From: Conchocele bisecta
Taxonomy: Eukaryota; Mollusca; Bivalvia; Lucinida; Thyasiridae
Assembly: GCA_029237695.1 (NCBI GenBank)
Contig: CM055271.1
Span: forward strand, 32,298,462 to 32,362,461
Length of the DNA stretch: 64,000 bases
Reading direction: 5' to 3'
A program made the position numbers and the translations under genes. Below the pieces are notes generated by a model. It saw nothing but the letters and a program-made list of their open reading frames with translations. It was not told the DNA's origin and made no database searches. Shown here in pieces: positions 23,227 through 35,157 of this stretch (the stretch's first letter is position 1; every line of letters begins with the position of its first letter).

Positions 23227-26177
23227 CCTGGATAGTTGCGAACACCCTGTATACACTACCAGGCACAGTGAATGCACAATTTGCTCTGAACATTCGTTAA
23301 CTTCCGACGTCATTTACGTTAAGTTTGTAAATGCTTTCTATGAGATATCGCACAACTTCTTGGGTACAAGTGTTACATAGTGTTTATCTGTCCATAACTA
23401 CATTGTTGGTTCTTGTTATAATAATTAACACTTGTAATCTTTAATTCTTTATTGTCATATATTCTCAACGACCTGACTCGCTCTAATCCATTATAGTAAC
23501 TAACTTTCTCTCACACACCACATTGCATCGTATGCTGGAATGATCCCGTGACATTTCCATGTTACCGTATATACCATATTACATGTAGAATACCATATTT
23601 AACCTATAACATATACCCCTATACCCCTTTATGATTTGTCCTCAAATCATCAAAGTCATGCAATCTCTAATATTTGGAATAAGTCACGTTATCTCATTTG
23701 TTTACCCAGAAAATGACGCATGCAACAACTGTTTAGTTATCTTAATCTCGAATTTACATGCATACAATCCTCCAATTTTTCTACTACGTGTCAACAACAA
23801 ATATTACTAACATAATTATTTAAATACACCATCAGTTCATTTTAGTGATATAGACATAAAATATAATAGTAGTTCATTTGATATAACCTAACATGTACAT
23901 ACGTGTATTTTCATACCGCATTCTAATCGAAATATTGTAAATTTTTCATTTTCTCAAGTATTGTACACTCAAAACATGATTTAGACTACATATTCTATCA
24001 TATGATTATGTATAATGCATCGAATATTTGATACGTATAGGTACATATAGCTAGTACGTACCCGTATTTATCAAAATCCTAAATGCATGTAAATATTTTA
24101 ATCCCTTTAGGTTTTGAAATTGATATTCCGATATCCACAAGTGCATGTTACAATCAGGCACCTATATATATCATCATACCTAATGATTATTTGTTCCTTT
24201 GTTACGTTTAAATCTTAAGTTTTAATGATAACACTTTGTTTCATGCCTACTAACTATCATTTGAACCAACTATATTTTATGTCCTGATAATTTTCTAACA
24301 AACTCACAATGAAGCAATACATATGCATCACTTCATAATTTGTTAGAATTTTTACAAACATAGTCGACATGTATACATAACATGATACGTGAAACAGTAC
24401 TCTCATACCACAAATCCTGTCCATAATAATAAATTCTGATTAATAATACAATAAGATACACAAGTAGGTACAATATTTGAGAATTTGTTTTTATGTTGCA
24501 TCATGTCATATTCATGCCAGTATTACGGCATATCATAACATCAGAATCGTTATTAATGCAATATCTAATCAACAATGCGTATTTTTTCAAGAAATTAACT
24601 TCTCCGTTGCGATAGCTTCTTCCGTTTATTTCTTGAAAACGCAATATCTATAACACATCAATCACTATACTCAAATATACGAAATACTTGTGAACATGTA
24701 AGTTCAATACAATACAAATACAAATTACATGGCCACAGGAAATTTGTTATAACCGCAAACATGAGAAGCAGCCTCGTGACATTAGTTGTAGTATCAACAA
24801 ACTGTCAGGAAAACGCTATCCTGTAAATGTCACCTGGTAATGCAAACAGCCTACAATTTGGACGCAGTTGACCTTTTAATTTCACTGGTGCATGTTTTAA
24901 TGTTGCCTGCCCATGAGAAACACAGGCCCAGGCTGAAAGTACTTAGTGTAGTTCTGGATCAATGATACCGTAAATCGCTATGACAACCTGATAATGACGT
25001 TGCATGTTGCAACATATGTATATATGAATACATATATATTAAAATACATACGTCATGATAAGTCTGCCAGTCCTGTTTTAATGGTTTACATTGCACAGAA
25101 CGGTTTGTATCTGCAACGGCCTACATTTACATATACTAACACACGCATGTCACGTATAATAACATAGTAAATTGTTTATGAATTTTCTCCTTCTGATCGC
25201 ATCGTTTGTGGTACTTAACGACTGCACTGGCACATGAGACACTGTCCACAGTAACCTCCCCGCTATACTGTATATATCAAGGCCGCAAGCATTATATAAT
25301 CTACACAACTATTAACATACAATTAATCATAAATACATAAATACATGTACATGCATAATACAAATAATATGTCAATACATATATTGCCTTGTCCCAAGTT
25401 TCTCCACATCTCAGAATGTGTATTCCAGGCCAATATAGTATAACATAATTATGGTTCTCGTACAAATGCTTAAACATACCACTGTCTAATTAGAATATGT
25501 GTATGTTGTTTTTTTTCCTCGGGAACCAATCGTTAGAACTCAGATTCTGTGTTTACTCTCTCTCATGTATAACCTAGTGTTATTTTCTCAGGTAACTCTA
25601 TTTGCTTGTCATTAAATCGGTCACATAGTGTAATGTTTGAATTCCGTCTCATGGCAACAACATTATTTAAAAGTGACGTATGCAGCCTCAGTGATTCAAT
25701 TAGCTGACTTATGAGTGCATCATTTGCGATTCTCATTTGTGAGTTTCATTGTCGTTTAAATGCGTATGCAATAAGCATAAGAATTATGATTGATATCATA
25801 ATTATCAATGTCTCTACACTGATGGCATCATATAATCTAACGTATCTAGATTTGTAGACAATTTTGGCTGTCTGTTCTCATGTACAATCATTGTATAATT
25901 AAATATTGATGCCGCATTAGCACTGTTGGTCGTATATTTTAAAACAATCATAACTGTTAAACGTTTGAAATAATAGTTTTAAAAAGTATCATGCATTATG
26001 TAAATTTAGTCTGTTATTGTCTAAGTATTGTTGAAGTTGATAGAATGTTAATTTTGATTTTTATAAAATGCTTGTATTTCATAGTAGCATTATAATTTCA
26101 TATATTTTGACATTTTTAATGTATTATTAGGTTTTAAACACAAAGTAAGAACATTTTGAAGAAATTGTGAGAAATTA
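23227..26177. other. AT-rich non-coding stretch
   Basis: No exon-like segment seen. Two small hairpins are at about 24295-24350 (TTCTAACAAA pairing with TTTGTTAGAA) and 24572-24650 (TTTTTTCAAGAAAT pairing with ATTTCTTGAAAA). It is probably intron or intergenic. Confidence 0.4.
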
Positions 26178-26688
26178 CTAAGACATATCGATATATCGTT
26201 TATTCTCCGCATCTCGTTTTCGTGCGTCCACTTTTTCGAGCAGTTGCTCCACCACGGTACTTTCGGGTAGCAATTGGCAACGGATCGGTAGCGTCGCGCT
26301 GCTAAAGTACTCGAAATACATTTTCGGGTCGAGATGTAAAATTTGCTCTACCTCACTCAAGAAATTAATAGCACCGAAGTAGTCGGCCATTGTTACAATG
26401 AACATGAAGTTCTCCCGACGGGCACTCGATCAGCATTTTTCTGACACTGTCGAGCGAAGTTAGTCGAACAAGAAACCATTCGATGGCCGCATTGACGTCC
26501 ATCCATGGTGATCTCAAGCCCGAGTAAGACGAGGCGAACAGGGTAGCCAAGTCCTCGTCGATACTCAGCCAGCCGCTATTACTGTTACAGTCGTCGGCGA
26601 CGAAAGCTGTGGAATTGATTTTTAGTAGAGTTTTAATATACGCGCTGGCGATTTCCAACCTCAGAATATCATTGATATACACCATCAT
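26178..26688 (-). pseudogene. Broken ORF of unrecognised protein
   Basis: Two minus-strand frames overlap. 26688-26365 starts MMVYINDILRLEIASAY and includes SIDEDLATLF and RSPWMDVNAAIEWF. 26405-26178 continues with MADYFGAINFLSEVEQIL and ends EQLLEKVDARKRDAENKRY. The base and codon use is much more GC-rich than the surroundings on both sides. A single indel near 26400-26430 would join them into about 165 residues. The 'ADYFG' helix pattern is faintly like the end of a BTB/POZ domain, but this is a weak impression. It may be a retrocopy or a transferred gene. Confidence 0.4.
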
Positions 26689-27034
26689 TAGTTCTGTTCA
26701 ATAACTTAAAACAAATATAATATATATATTAATCCTGGTCTACTTTGATTTCAAACAAAAGTCATCAAACACACAAATTGAAATGTCGATTTTTTTTATC
26801 GCTGCCAACATCAATACATAAAAATGTCACACTCTCACAACATTGATAATTAGTTTCCATTTTTTCGAGTGCAATTGGCAATCAAATTGATACATTGCAA
26901 ATTTCTCTAGTACATTTGGCAGTAAGCTACTGTTATATTTGCACATATGTAATGTAACATGGCTAACATTTACTTATTTACTTATGTAAAACATTTTTCT
27001 CACAACAGGCATATTTGTAAATTTCCTACATGGT

Positions 27035-27165
27035 AATATTATTTTGGGAAGGGCTGTAGCTAATATTGTTAAAAATTGTATCCCAACGCGTTTGCTCTCT
27101 TTAACAGTAATTTGTATATTGTGTACCTATTGTAAATTGTAAAAAAAACAGAGCAATAAAATATG
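27035..27165 (+). mobile_element. LINE 3' tail fragment
   Basis: TTTTGGGAAGGGCTGTAGCTAAT through GCAATAAAATATGTTTA matches, with divergence, the 3' UTR end of the LINE at about 4080-4160 (TTGGGTAAGGGTTGTAACTAA to GCAATAAACTATGTTTA). The coding part is absent, as usual for 5'-truncated LINE copies. Confidence 0.55.
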
Positions 27166-27709
27166 TTTAATTCAAAATATACTGTTATTGTTATATATGA
27201 TATATTTTTCTGTACAATGAACATAGCATAGCCAATGTAATAAATTTTCAATTACTAACTTCCGTTACAAACCAATATACCAGTATGCAGCTATCAAAGT
27301 TTACCTATTTTCGTTGCAAATGCGGATATCTTAAATATACACTGACTGTATCATCTAATTTTACTGCTGCTTATAACACTGCGCGTTTAAATGTCAACTC
27401 CGGCGGATTGTTGACGTTTAGCGCGGAGATTTCTCTCGCCTAAATGTAAACACGTCTGCAGTCTGCAGTGTTTCACGACAGGTCCAGATCAATAGTCACG
27501 TAAATAGCTGTGAAAATGCAGTAAATGACGTCAAATGTTTCACCATGTATATACATGAACATCATTGAACCCGTCCATATCGTAATTGTGACAACACTGA
27601 GTTCGTACATATACTTGGATTCATCTCTATTGCCAGATAATCCGTTAACACCTTCAATGTTCACCAAAACCTTGTTTTGTGAAATAAAACTTACCCACAT
27701 AATAAACCA

Positions 27710-28343
27710 CTAGCGTTTATATTGTTTTCTCAGCCGCCGATTTAAATCAGTTATCAGATTTGAATCTAATATATTGGAAGCTGGTTCTCGTGACACAGTT
27801 TTGTCTAACCATTCCACGTCATAGAATACCTGTTTGTTTATAATACGCTTTCTTAATAGTCGTTTCGCTATGAACACATCTGAAGTATCCTTATTTCGAT
27901 TTGAACTCCTATTTATAGAATCCTGTTTTTTATTTGTTGTGCTATTTTCTCGCAAACTTTTCGTAGATTCTGTTAAAATATGACTTTAACCGATTTGCAT
28001 GAATCTGTTTCTTTACAATATATCCATCCGAGACCCGTTGAAGTGTATATGTAAATTTATCATGTACTGTGATAATTTTGAATGGTCCAATGCACCTTTG
28101 ACTTAATTTTTTACATTTTCCAGGTAACAATCTACATTCTTTCAGAAGCACTTTATCATTTACCTGAAAGGTTGGAATTTTAGATTTTTTATTATGTTGC
28201 TGAGTATAGTTTTCTCTGTAACTTTTCATTAGTTCATATGCTACTTGTCTTGTAATCTCATGACCTTTTAAAATTTCTTCAAATACTTGTCTGTCTTTGA
28301 ATGGCAAATTTGGTTTAACATTAGGTAATGCATTTTCAACCAT
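27710..28343 (-). pseudogene. Integrase C-terminal GPY/F module and chromodomain-like tail
   Basis: Frame 28343-27942 carries FQVNDKVLLKECRLLPG and QRCIGPFKII, the GPY/F module. A frameshift leads to 27955-27710, where FIAKRLLRKRIINKQ, VFYDVEWLD and EPASNIL line up with the chromodomain pattern (beta strands, an aromatic residue in ..V.W.., and ..EP..NI..). In chromoviruses this tail directs integration to marked chromatin. Here the first aromatic-cage residue is not obvious, so the domain may be degenerate. Confidence 0.75.
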
Positions 28344-29037
28344 TGTTTTCTCAGTCCAGAACCAATAATACCGTTTAGTCGCTCTACGAGTCCTTGAGTT
28401 TGTGGACGATAGGAGGTAGAGTTTATTTTCTGTATATTGAAACTTTTACATATTGCTTGCATCAATTTTGAAACCAGATTTGATCCATTATCACTTAATA
28501 AGTAGGTCGGTGGTCCGAAGACGCTTATGACATTGTCATAAAACAATTGTACTATTGTTTTTGTATCAGTTGCCTTCAATGGATTTGCGATGGGATATTT
28601 ACTGAAATGATCACAAAATACTATTATGTGCTCATACCCCTCTGGAGTCTTTGGCAACGGGCCAACCAAATCAACTTCCAATAACTCAAATGCTCTACTT
28701 GGCGTTTTCAAAAGACATAGTGGTGCTTTAGCAAAATTGTAGTCTCTGTTTGATACCTGGCAAGTATGACAAAAGAACTTCGATCGTATTAGCAAAACGT
28801 TTTCTCTACACCAAAATGTGCAGAACAGTCATGACAAGCCTTCAATATTTCTGCTTTCAGCGTAGACGGAATGACTAATTGTTTTGTTGCACTTGTTATA
28901 TCTCTTTGTTTACCTCTTGAGTAGTAAAAATGAAATAATATTCCATCATCAAGAACATAATCTTGTGATTCGACTAATATGTCTTTGCTGTTTTTGTTAT
29001 TCAATGGCAATTCGTCACTCATTAAATAATTTACCAA
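28268..29037 (-). pseudogene. Integrase zinc-binding and catalytic domains
   Basis: HDCSAHFG and, after a frameshift at ~28790, CHTCQ form the HHCC zinc-binding motif. The catalytic core follows: FELLEVDLVGPLP (first Asp), YLLSDNGSNL (second Asp) and TQGLVERLNG (Glu), with spacing typical of D,D35E integrases. It would join element DNA to the host chromosome. A second frameshift near 28340 leads to the C-terminal domain. Confidence 0.9.
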
Positions 29038-29042
29038 AGGTT

Positions 29043-29505
29043 TTAAAACTGAGTGTCTTCACTTTGAAACCGAGACATTTCAACAGCAGTGATCTTCGTT
29101 AACTGAGTTATCATCTCTAAAGGATTTGTGTCATTGACTTGACTTTCTGCCTGGAATAAATACGATAATACATTGACTTGTTCCGAACAATTATCTGTTC
29201 GATTCTGAAACATAGTCGATTTCGTATCTACACCAGTAGTTTGATAACCACTCTGATCACATAATGCACAGCTGTCCGAACTGTCCGTTTCTGCTACTGA
29301 TGAGTGTTTTTGTGTTTTTGTCGTCATTTTCTCTAATTTTGACTCTTGATCATCACTCTGCTCCTCACGTATGTCATATGACATTCTAATGAGAAAATCG
29401 GCATTAGTCATGCGTTTTCCCGGTATGTATTCTATGTCAAAGTCATACCCACTTAGCAAAAGTGACCATCGCATTAGTCTACCATTAGTTCTAGAAATAT
29501 TTTTG
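29043..29505 (-). pseudogene. RNase H end and linker to integrase
   Basis: LMRWSLLLSGYDFDIEYIPG followed by NADFLIR is the conserved end of the RNase H/connection region (usually ...ADALSR). The rest of the frame is a poorly conserved linker with several cysteines and acidic residues, ended by a stop at 29043. Confidence 0.8.
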
Positions 29506-30223
29506 TTAATGATGTTAGTGCTTGATGATCTGAATATACTGTAAAGTTCTTATCTGCTAAATAACAATGGCATTGTTTAATTGCATACAAAACCGCAAAA
29601 CATTCTCGTTCTGTCGATGACCATGCCCTTTCACATTTATTTAATTGTTTTCCACCATATAATATTACTGTATTTCTACCATTTTCATCTTTTTGTCCTA
29701 GTACGAAGCCCACAGCGAAATCTGAGGAATCTGTCCATAAGTAAAACTTTCGATCAAATTGCGGAAATTGTAAGATTGGTGGGTTTATCAGTTTTTGTTT
29801 TAATTGGTCAAAAGCTTGTTGTGCATCATCTGTCCATTGCAATTTTCGTTTTTGTGAGGTCAATTCATGTAATGGTTTACAAATTTTACTAAAATCTTTT
29901 ATAAACTTTTTATAAAATTGAGCTAAACCCAAAAATTGCTTTAATTCTTTAACCGTAGTTGGTCTTTTGTAGTTTCGTATAAGGTTCGTTTTCGCACTAT
30001 CTGCTTCTACACCTCGCTTTGTAAATATATGCCCTAAATATTTCAGTTTCTCTTTCATGAATTCGCATTTTGAGGCTCGAAGTTTGACACATGCATTTTG
30101 AATTGTTGCAAATATTTGTTCCAAATGGTTAAGATGTTCTTCAAACGTCTTTGAATATATTAAGATGTCATCGATATATACCAAAAGAAACCTGAAGTTA
30201 TATTTACGAAAAAGTTGAGACAT
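29474..30223 (-). pseudogene. Reverse transcriptase catalytic core and RNase H
   Basis: Contains the catalytic LVYIDDILIYS (YxDD), the thumb KYLGHIFT and ELKQFLGLAQFYKKFI, and RNase H with LWTDSSDFAVGFVL, SSTERECFAVLY and VYSDHQAL carrying the acidic residues. The frame runs out at 29474 after a shift near 29500. The neighbouring frame gives the expected NGRLMRWSLLLSGYDFD. All catalytic residues of this part remain recognisable. Confidence 0.9.
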
Positions 30224-31183
30224 ACAACGTGAAAAGCATGACGGTGCATTTCGTAAACCATATGGTAAGTAATTGTACGTGTATTGCCCAAATTCAGTTA
30301 CAAAGCTAGTGTATTGTTTTGCAGTTTTACTTAACTTGACCTGGTGGTAACCTTGAAAACAATCAAGACTCGTTAAGTATTAAAATTTTGAAGCACCAAG
30401 CTGATCTACTACCGTCTGAAATTGAACTAATGGAAAATTGATTGGTAGGGTATGTGCATTCAGCTTTCTATAGTCCATTACAAGTCTAAAAGCTTGTTTT
30501 GATCCAGGCGGACTTTTCTTTTTTACTAGCAGACATGGTGAACGAAATATACTATCTGATTCCTCAAGTATGCTTGCTTCTTCAAGTTGTTCTACTTGAC
30601 GTTTTATTTCTTCGGTTTGCGCTGGGCTGTGCCTATAATACTTACTTTGTACTGGCTTTTCTGATGTTAGTTTAATATCATGAAATTCCGGTAATTTCGA
30701 ATTGACTATTTCATTTACATTTTTTGCAAAACAACGTTCATATTTAATTATAAGTCTTTTTAACTTATATAGTTGCTCTTTACTCAATGAATCTGGTAAT
30801 TCAATTCCCATATCTTTTAGCTTTGAATTTAATTCCTCTTCCGTTAAAATTGCACTTTCATCCAAATGTGTTGTCTTAACTTCTGTGTTATTAATGTCAA
30901 AAGTTAGAATTTCGTCAGTTTCGTTAATTATTTCTGTCGATGCTATAATTGTTTGCGCCGGTATTTGTATTTCATTTTCCGTAGGGTTCATTATTTGAAA
31001 ATAACAAATTTTATTTATAGTTGAACTAACTGTTTTCGCTCCGATTACATTATAAGTATTAAATAATTTTCTTACAGGATTTAATAACACAGTATCATGT
31101 TCCTGTGTTGTTCTTGGATGTAAAGTTATCACCGATACGGATTCTGGAGAAGTATTAATGCATTCTTTTGTGTAATACAACAC
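30224..31183 (-). pseudogene. Reverse transcriptase, N-terminal part
   Basis: Begins with a spacer and reaches the RT fingers with KYYRHSPAQTEEIKRQVEQL and FRSPCLLVKKK, then FRLVMDYRKLN, a signature of Ty3-type RT. An in-frame TAA at 30380-30382 interrupts the palm between GASKF and LTSLDCFQGYH, just before the first catalytic aspartate. The same frame continues after the stop with GYHQVKLS, FGQYTYNYLPYGLRNAPS and onward into the YIDD part. Confidence 0.88.
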
Positions 31184-31207
31184 AGATGGTTCGTGTTCTT
31201 GGAAAGT

Positions 31208-31843
31208 TTAAAGAGGCACCTTAGCAAAGTCATCATATATCGAAAAATATCCCTCATTGAATGATATTTCGGCTTTTGTGCTTTTCATGAAATCGATTCC
31301 CAATATTATATCATATTGGATATATTTTACAACTAGAAATTCGTGCGGGATCAATACATTTGCAATTTTTACAGATATGTCTACTTTTCCAAGCACGGAT
31401 GATTTTACGCCATTCACCCCTTTAATATTTTTTATTGTTGTCTTTTGTAATGGTGCTTTCTTGAAAACTTTAGACCGTTTGTAAACCTTATAATTTAAAA
31501 GTGAAACTGAGGCACCAGTGTCAACAAGGGCTGATATGCTTAAACGTTCTAAATACAATTTTATTCTATTATTTATATCAGAATTTAGAGATGGAATCGT
31601 ATATATGTCACTGTCATTTGTTTCTGTTGTAGGATGATCTAATTTCGACGAAAGGTTCCCGCATGCTCTAAAAAAGACTGTTTTTTTTCTGCAGCACACT
31701 TCAAAATGACCAATGTTGTTGCAGTGAAAACATCTTAAGTTTCTCGCTAGACAGCTATATGAAAAACAATTGTATTTACCACACTTGTAGCACTTTGCTT
31801 TTCGATTCTGCCAGTTGTTCTGGTTAGCGTTACTACTTTCCAT
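31208..31843 (-). pseudogene. Nucleocapsid zinc knuckles and aspartic protease
   Basis: Residues ~18-31 form a knuckle C-X2-C-X4-C-X4-C (CYKCGKYNCFSYSC) in which the usual histidine is cysteine. Residues ~38-51 form a normal CX2CX4HX4C knuckle (CFHCNNIGHFEVCC, which also ends in an extra cysteine). The protease follows: ALVDTGASVSLLN holds the catalytic DTG, and YDIILGIDFM the second conserved loop. The domain would cleave Gag-Pol. The frame ends with TAA at 31208, and the same frame continues into the reverse transcriptase, so that stop is a nonsense change or a normal readthrough point. Confidence 0.85.
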
Positions 31844-31872
31844 ATCGGAAAGCGCGCGATTCTCTCTCGGCG

Positions 31873-32409
31873 TCAGCGATCTTGAACGGAATGGTCCTTG
31901 ACGTTCGCGACTTCTCTATTCCGCTGACTATAATCACCCCGCCGCTCGCGACTGCCATCTCTTTGTGGTCGATAGTTTACACCTTGTCCGCGATTCGCGT
32001 TTCTTTGTGGTCCGCCATTATCTCCCCTTCCCGGACTTCCGAATCGTGTTGGACGTTGGTAACCGAACCGTTCGCGATGTTCGTATTGAGGTCGTTGATA
32101 ATAATTGTATCTGTCGCGACTATCACGACGACCTTGACGATAGTTACCGTACCCGTCTTCTTGGAATGACACTCTACGTTCCCTACTCCGACTGCGTTCA
32201 TCTTGTAACCCGCTTACTTCTTCCCGGAGCTGATCCATCTTCAATTTCTCAAACATCTTGTTCATCATATCCAGCTTTGAAACATCTTCTGGCGTTTCCA
32301 GACCTTCTGCAATCTTGGCATATCTCTCTATCTCGTCCAATGTCGTTGGCCTTTGTCCCACTACAAACTTTCTAATCTCTGGAAGAAGTCCAGCCATGAC
32401 TTTTCGTTG
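31873..32409 (-). pseudogene. gag: Gag fragment (capsid C-terminus and Arg-rich region)
   Basis: From the ATG at 32397 it reads MAGLLPEIRKFVVGQ, then TLDEIERYAKIAEGLE, which resembles the capsid C-terminal helices of Ty3-type Gag. A long low-complexity region rich in Arg, Asp, Gly and Tyr follows (RDRYNYYQRPQYEHRERFGY). Six further codons upstream (TQQRKV) are open before a stop, so the frame was longer and its N-terminus is lost. It ends at 31873 in a different frame from the zinc knuckles. Confidence 0.75.
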
Positions 32410-33026
32410 CTGAGTGCATTAGAATGGGGTATTAGAACGTCATAAATCATACGCACATTTGAGTAGATACACATTTGTTGGAATCTAAAAAAAAATAGGT
32501 GGATTTAAAATCGGGCTAGTCAATTAAAAATTAATATCATGAGGGATCGTAGCTAGTTATTTCACTTTGCACATACATTTATAGAGATCCGTTCCTATGC
32601 TGTCTTTCAGCGTTTTGCGAACAGATTAGACCCACATCAGAGTCTGATCTGAGTCTACACTGGTTGCAATAGCATTAATAAGTGTGAAAATATAATCCGG
32701 CAAATAATGTAGTCCATATTGTGCAGATATGTAGGATGATTTTGATCAACACTATTTCGAATAATTACAAATCCTGCTAAATGTACATTCGTTCTTTCTA
32801 CAGGCAATAAGGCTTTAAACTACACACTTTGGACCGGATTTCTATAAATAAATTCAACAGGATATAAATATCTCCGATCCCTCATTGGGTTGAAATTATA
32901 TGGAAAAAACAACATTCCATGCGAGAATTGATCGGGGATATAAGTACAACACGTCTGGTGGCAAGTTATCATATTCGTCCGGTATCATTCGACTTCTTAT
33001 CACATCATTGACACATTTCCGCTAAC
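32410..33026. other. Upstream flank of the retrotransposon, no LTR recognised
   Basis: No match to the 27.2-27.7 kb flank, as an LTR pair would give. No gene seen. Confidence 0.4.
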
Positions 33027-33215
33027 GCTCGCGGATTATCTCCTCTTACATGCGGACGGACCGTGATCTAACTTGTACTTATCACATCTTTGACACATTT
33101 CCGGATGTTGTTTCTGTATTAACACAGCTCGTGTACAAGGTATGTGCATGAGGATGTGATACATAAGTTAGATCACGTTTGTCCGCAATGACGAGTGATA
33201 ATCCGCTCGCTCGCT
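33027..33215. repeat. Inverted repeat with ~60-bp arms
   Basis: CGCGGATTATCTCCTCTTAC at the left pairs with CGAGTGATAATCCGCTCGC at the right, and GTGATCTAACTTGTACTTAT with ATACATAAGTTAGATCAC. Confidence 0.75.
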
Positions 33216-33240
33216 GATATAACTTAAATTAAATATACAT

Positions 33241-33612
33241 AAAGCATATCGTGAATTCCTACACTATTTCAGGCAAGTCCGTAATGTGAGGTATCTTTTC
33301 ATCAACATCGCCTATGCCGGCTGTCCCAACGACGTTGGGACAGCCGGTATAGACGATGTTGATGTTACAATACAGGTTACGTCATGGCGGTAGGACCCGG
33401 CGGCATGCAATGCAACTTCTGGCTGCAGGCCTTTAGGCATTTATCAAGTTCGTCCGGTATCATTGAACTTCAATAAAAACATATCGTGTATTCATATACT
33501 ATTCCAGGGAACACCCTAATGAGCGGCGATTTTTCATCAACATCGGCTATACCGGCTGTTCCAGCGATACAGGTTACGTCATGGCGGTAGGACCCGGCGA
33601 CAAGACATGTGC
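33241..33612. repeat. Direct duplication of ~150 bp enclosing a perfect hairpin
   Basis: ATATCGTG, CATCAACATCG, GCCGGCTGT and GGTTACGTCATGGCGGTAGG occur in order at 33246-33400 and again at 33483-33593. The first copy has a hairpin (33300-33364, arms of 31 bp meeting at CCCAACGACGTTGGG). The second copy has only its left half. Confidence 0.75.
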
Positions 33613-34934
33613 CTTCGATCAACACGCAAAATACCCACAATTACTTTATTCCAAAGTGGAGTCTTACACAGTATGGATGTCAACCGGTAAGACCCCAATG
33701 TAACTGTATGATAAACGTCACATCAACATACCACTTAAAGATGGGGCCCGCACATCAGGATGTATTGTAGTGGTTGTATGTTTTCGTTAAGCATTTAGCG
33801 ATGTCATTAATATATACCAAGAGCGTTTATTTGGTATTACATATTGGTACTATTTTGTATTATTTGTATGACGGAAATCTATAATCTTGAGATAATGGGA
33901 GATAACGGCGTTGTGTCAAAAGATTAACAACATTCGATAGTTATTCAAAGGAAGTCGATATGTATTGGTTCAATGCAATTACTGGTGTACAATAACTATA
34001 CTTTACAAATATCGATGTTTAAGATGATACACATACTTTATTTCAATAATTATTATTAATCACGCTGTCTTCACATGCACATACACTGGTGATTCCCACT
34101 ACTAACGTTGTATTGAAATATTAGTTAATAATGTGTAAACCACTTTTTATCTTAGAAACTTTTGGAATTGTATACTTTCCGTAACAATATATTTTACATA
34201 ATTTGAGGACCCCACTCTTTAATCCGAATGTTCTGTTTCAAATTCCCATATCTTACATACACAACCGCCTACGTTTTCTTGCCTAGATTATCAACGTTTC
34301 TGAACAACTGTTGGCAATGCCGACTCGCAATCAATCAGTTCGATTGGCTTGGCCTGAACTGTAGCACAGCTCAGGCTCAGACAGTCAAGCTGCTTGAATT
34401 CAAGCACATTATTCAAGTACATTAGTCAAGCATTTTGAAATAAAGAAATTTCAACATTCGCGCATACTGTAATATACTATGTTCAGCATCTCAATTCAAT
34501 TTCTCATAGTATCAATTCATGCAACCTTGAAATATGACCTCATGTTCTCGTGTATATAGTAGCACCATCAGTACGTATACAAGAACGGCAGATACAGCTC
34601 TCACTATACTACTAGTATATCAATATAATTCCTCATAGTATCAATTCAGACAGTTATCTCGGACATGAAACGTTTCCCATATTCACGAATATTCGCGTTT
34701 CTAGTAGGGTGAAAACACTAAAAATGGCAATTACTCCCCAAAATGTAAGATAGGGACATTTGGCGCCCATTGGGGGACCGTGACTGATAAATTAATGTCC
34801 CAAGCTATGTAATTTAATAATTCAGAGACGAATTAAAAATGGAATTCGGGACGACTTTCAATTTATTTGGCAGGGGCTCATGTCACGGTACATACATGTA
34901 ACTCACTACGGGGAGACAGTGTGTATAAACAGTG
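33613..34934. other. Non-coding stretch
   Basis: No gene found. ATAGTATCAATTCA occurs twice (about 34505 and 34638). Confidence 0.35.
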
Positions 34935-35005
34935 ACTGGCTGGTTCAGTCGGTAGAGCGACGGTACGGTAAACCAGGGGCCGCGGCTTCGATTCCATGAC
35001 ATGTG
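34935..35005 (+). repeat. tRNA-derived SINE head
   Basis: TGGTTCAGTCGGTAGAGCG (34941-34959) is a pol III A box. GCTTCGATTCC (34985-34995) is close to a B box at normal tRNA spacing. The acceptor stem does not pair, so it is not a working tRNA gene. Confidence 0.65.
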
Positions 35006-35157
35006 CACATTTATCTCTCCCTGTGACAAACTAACTGTTAACATTCTATGTCACGTACCTGTTTATAACTAATTCACATCGTTGTATCAGGTAACGAGCT
35101 TTGTATGGTTTCAATACGTACTGACTGATAACATAATATCGTATCAGGTATTGACCT

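Larger units (their letters stand above)
27710..32409 (-). mobile_element. Ty3/gypsy retrotransposon with chromodomain-like tail, decayed
   Basis: Domain order on the minus strand is gag remnant, zinc knuckles, aspartic protease, reverse transcriptase, RNase H, integrase (HHCC, DDE, GPY/F), chromodomain-like end. That order is Ty3/gypsy. At least five frameshifts and two in-frame stops break it. The capsid N-terminus is missing and I could not find LTRs, a primer-binding site or a polypurine tract at either side, so the ends are lost or truncated. The parts are described separately. Confidence 0.9.

Noticed and set aside
26178..26688. Firm assignment as a BTB/POZ gene
   Set aside because: Only a short helix-like similarity, with no clear domain core; kept as an unrecognised broken ORF.
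27242..27709. 3' LTR of the Ty3-type element
   Set aside because: No matching sequence on the 32.4-33.7 kb side and no convincing polypurine tract.
34935..35005. Functional tRNA gene
   Set aside because: A and B boxes are present, but the acceptor and anticodon stems do not pair; a SINE head explains it.
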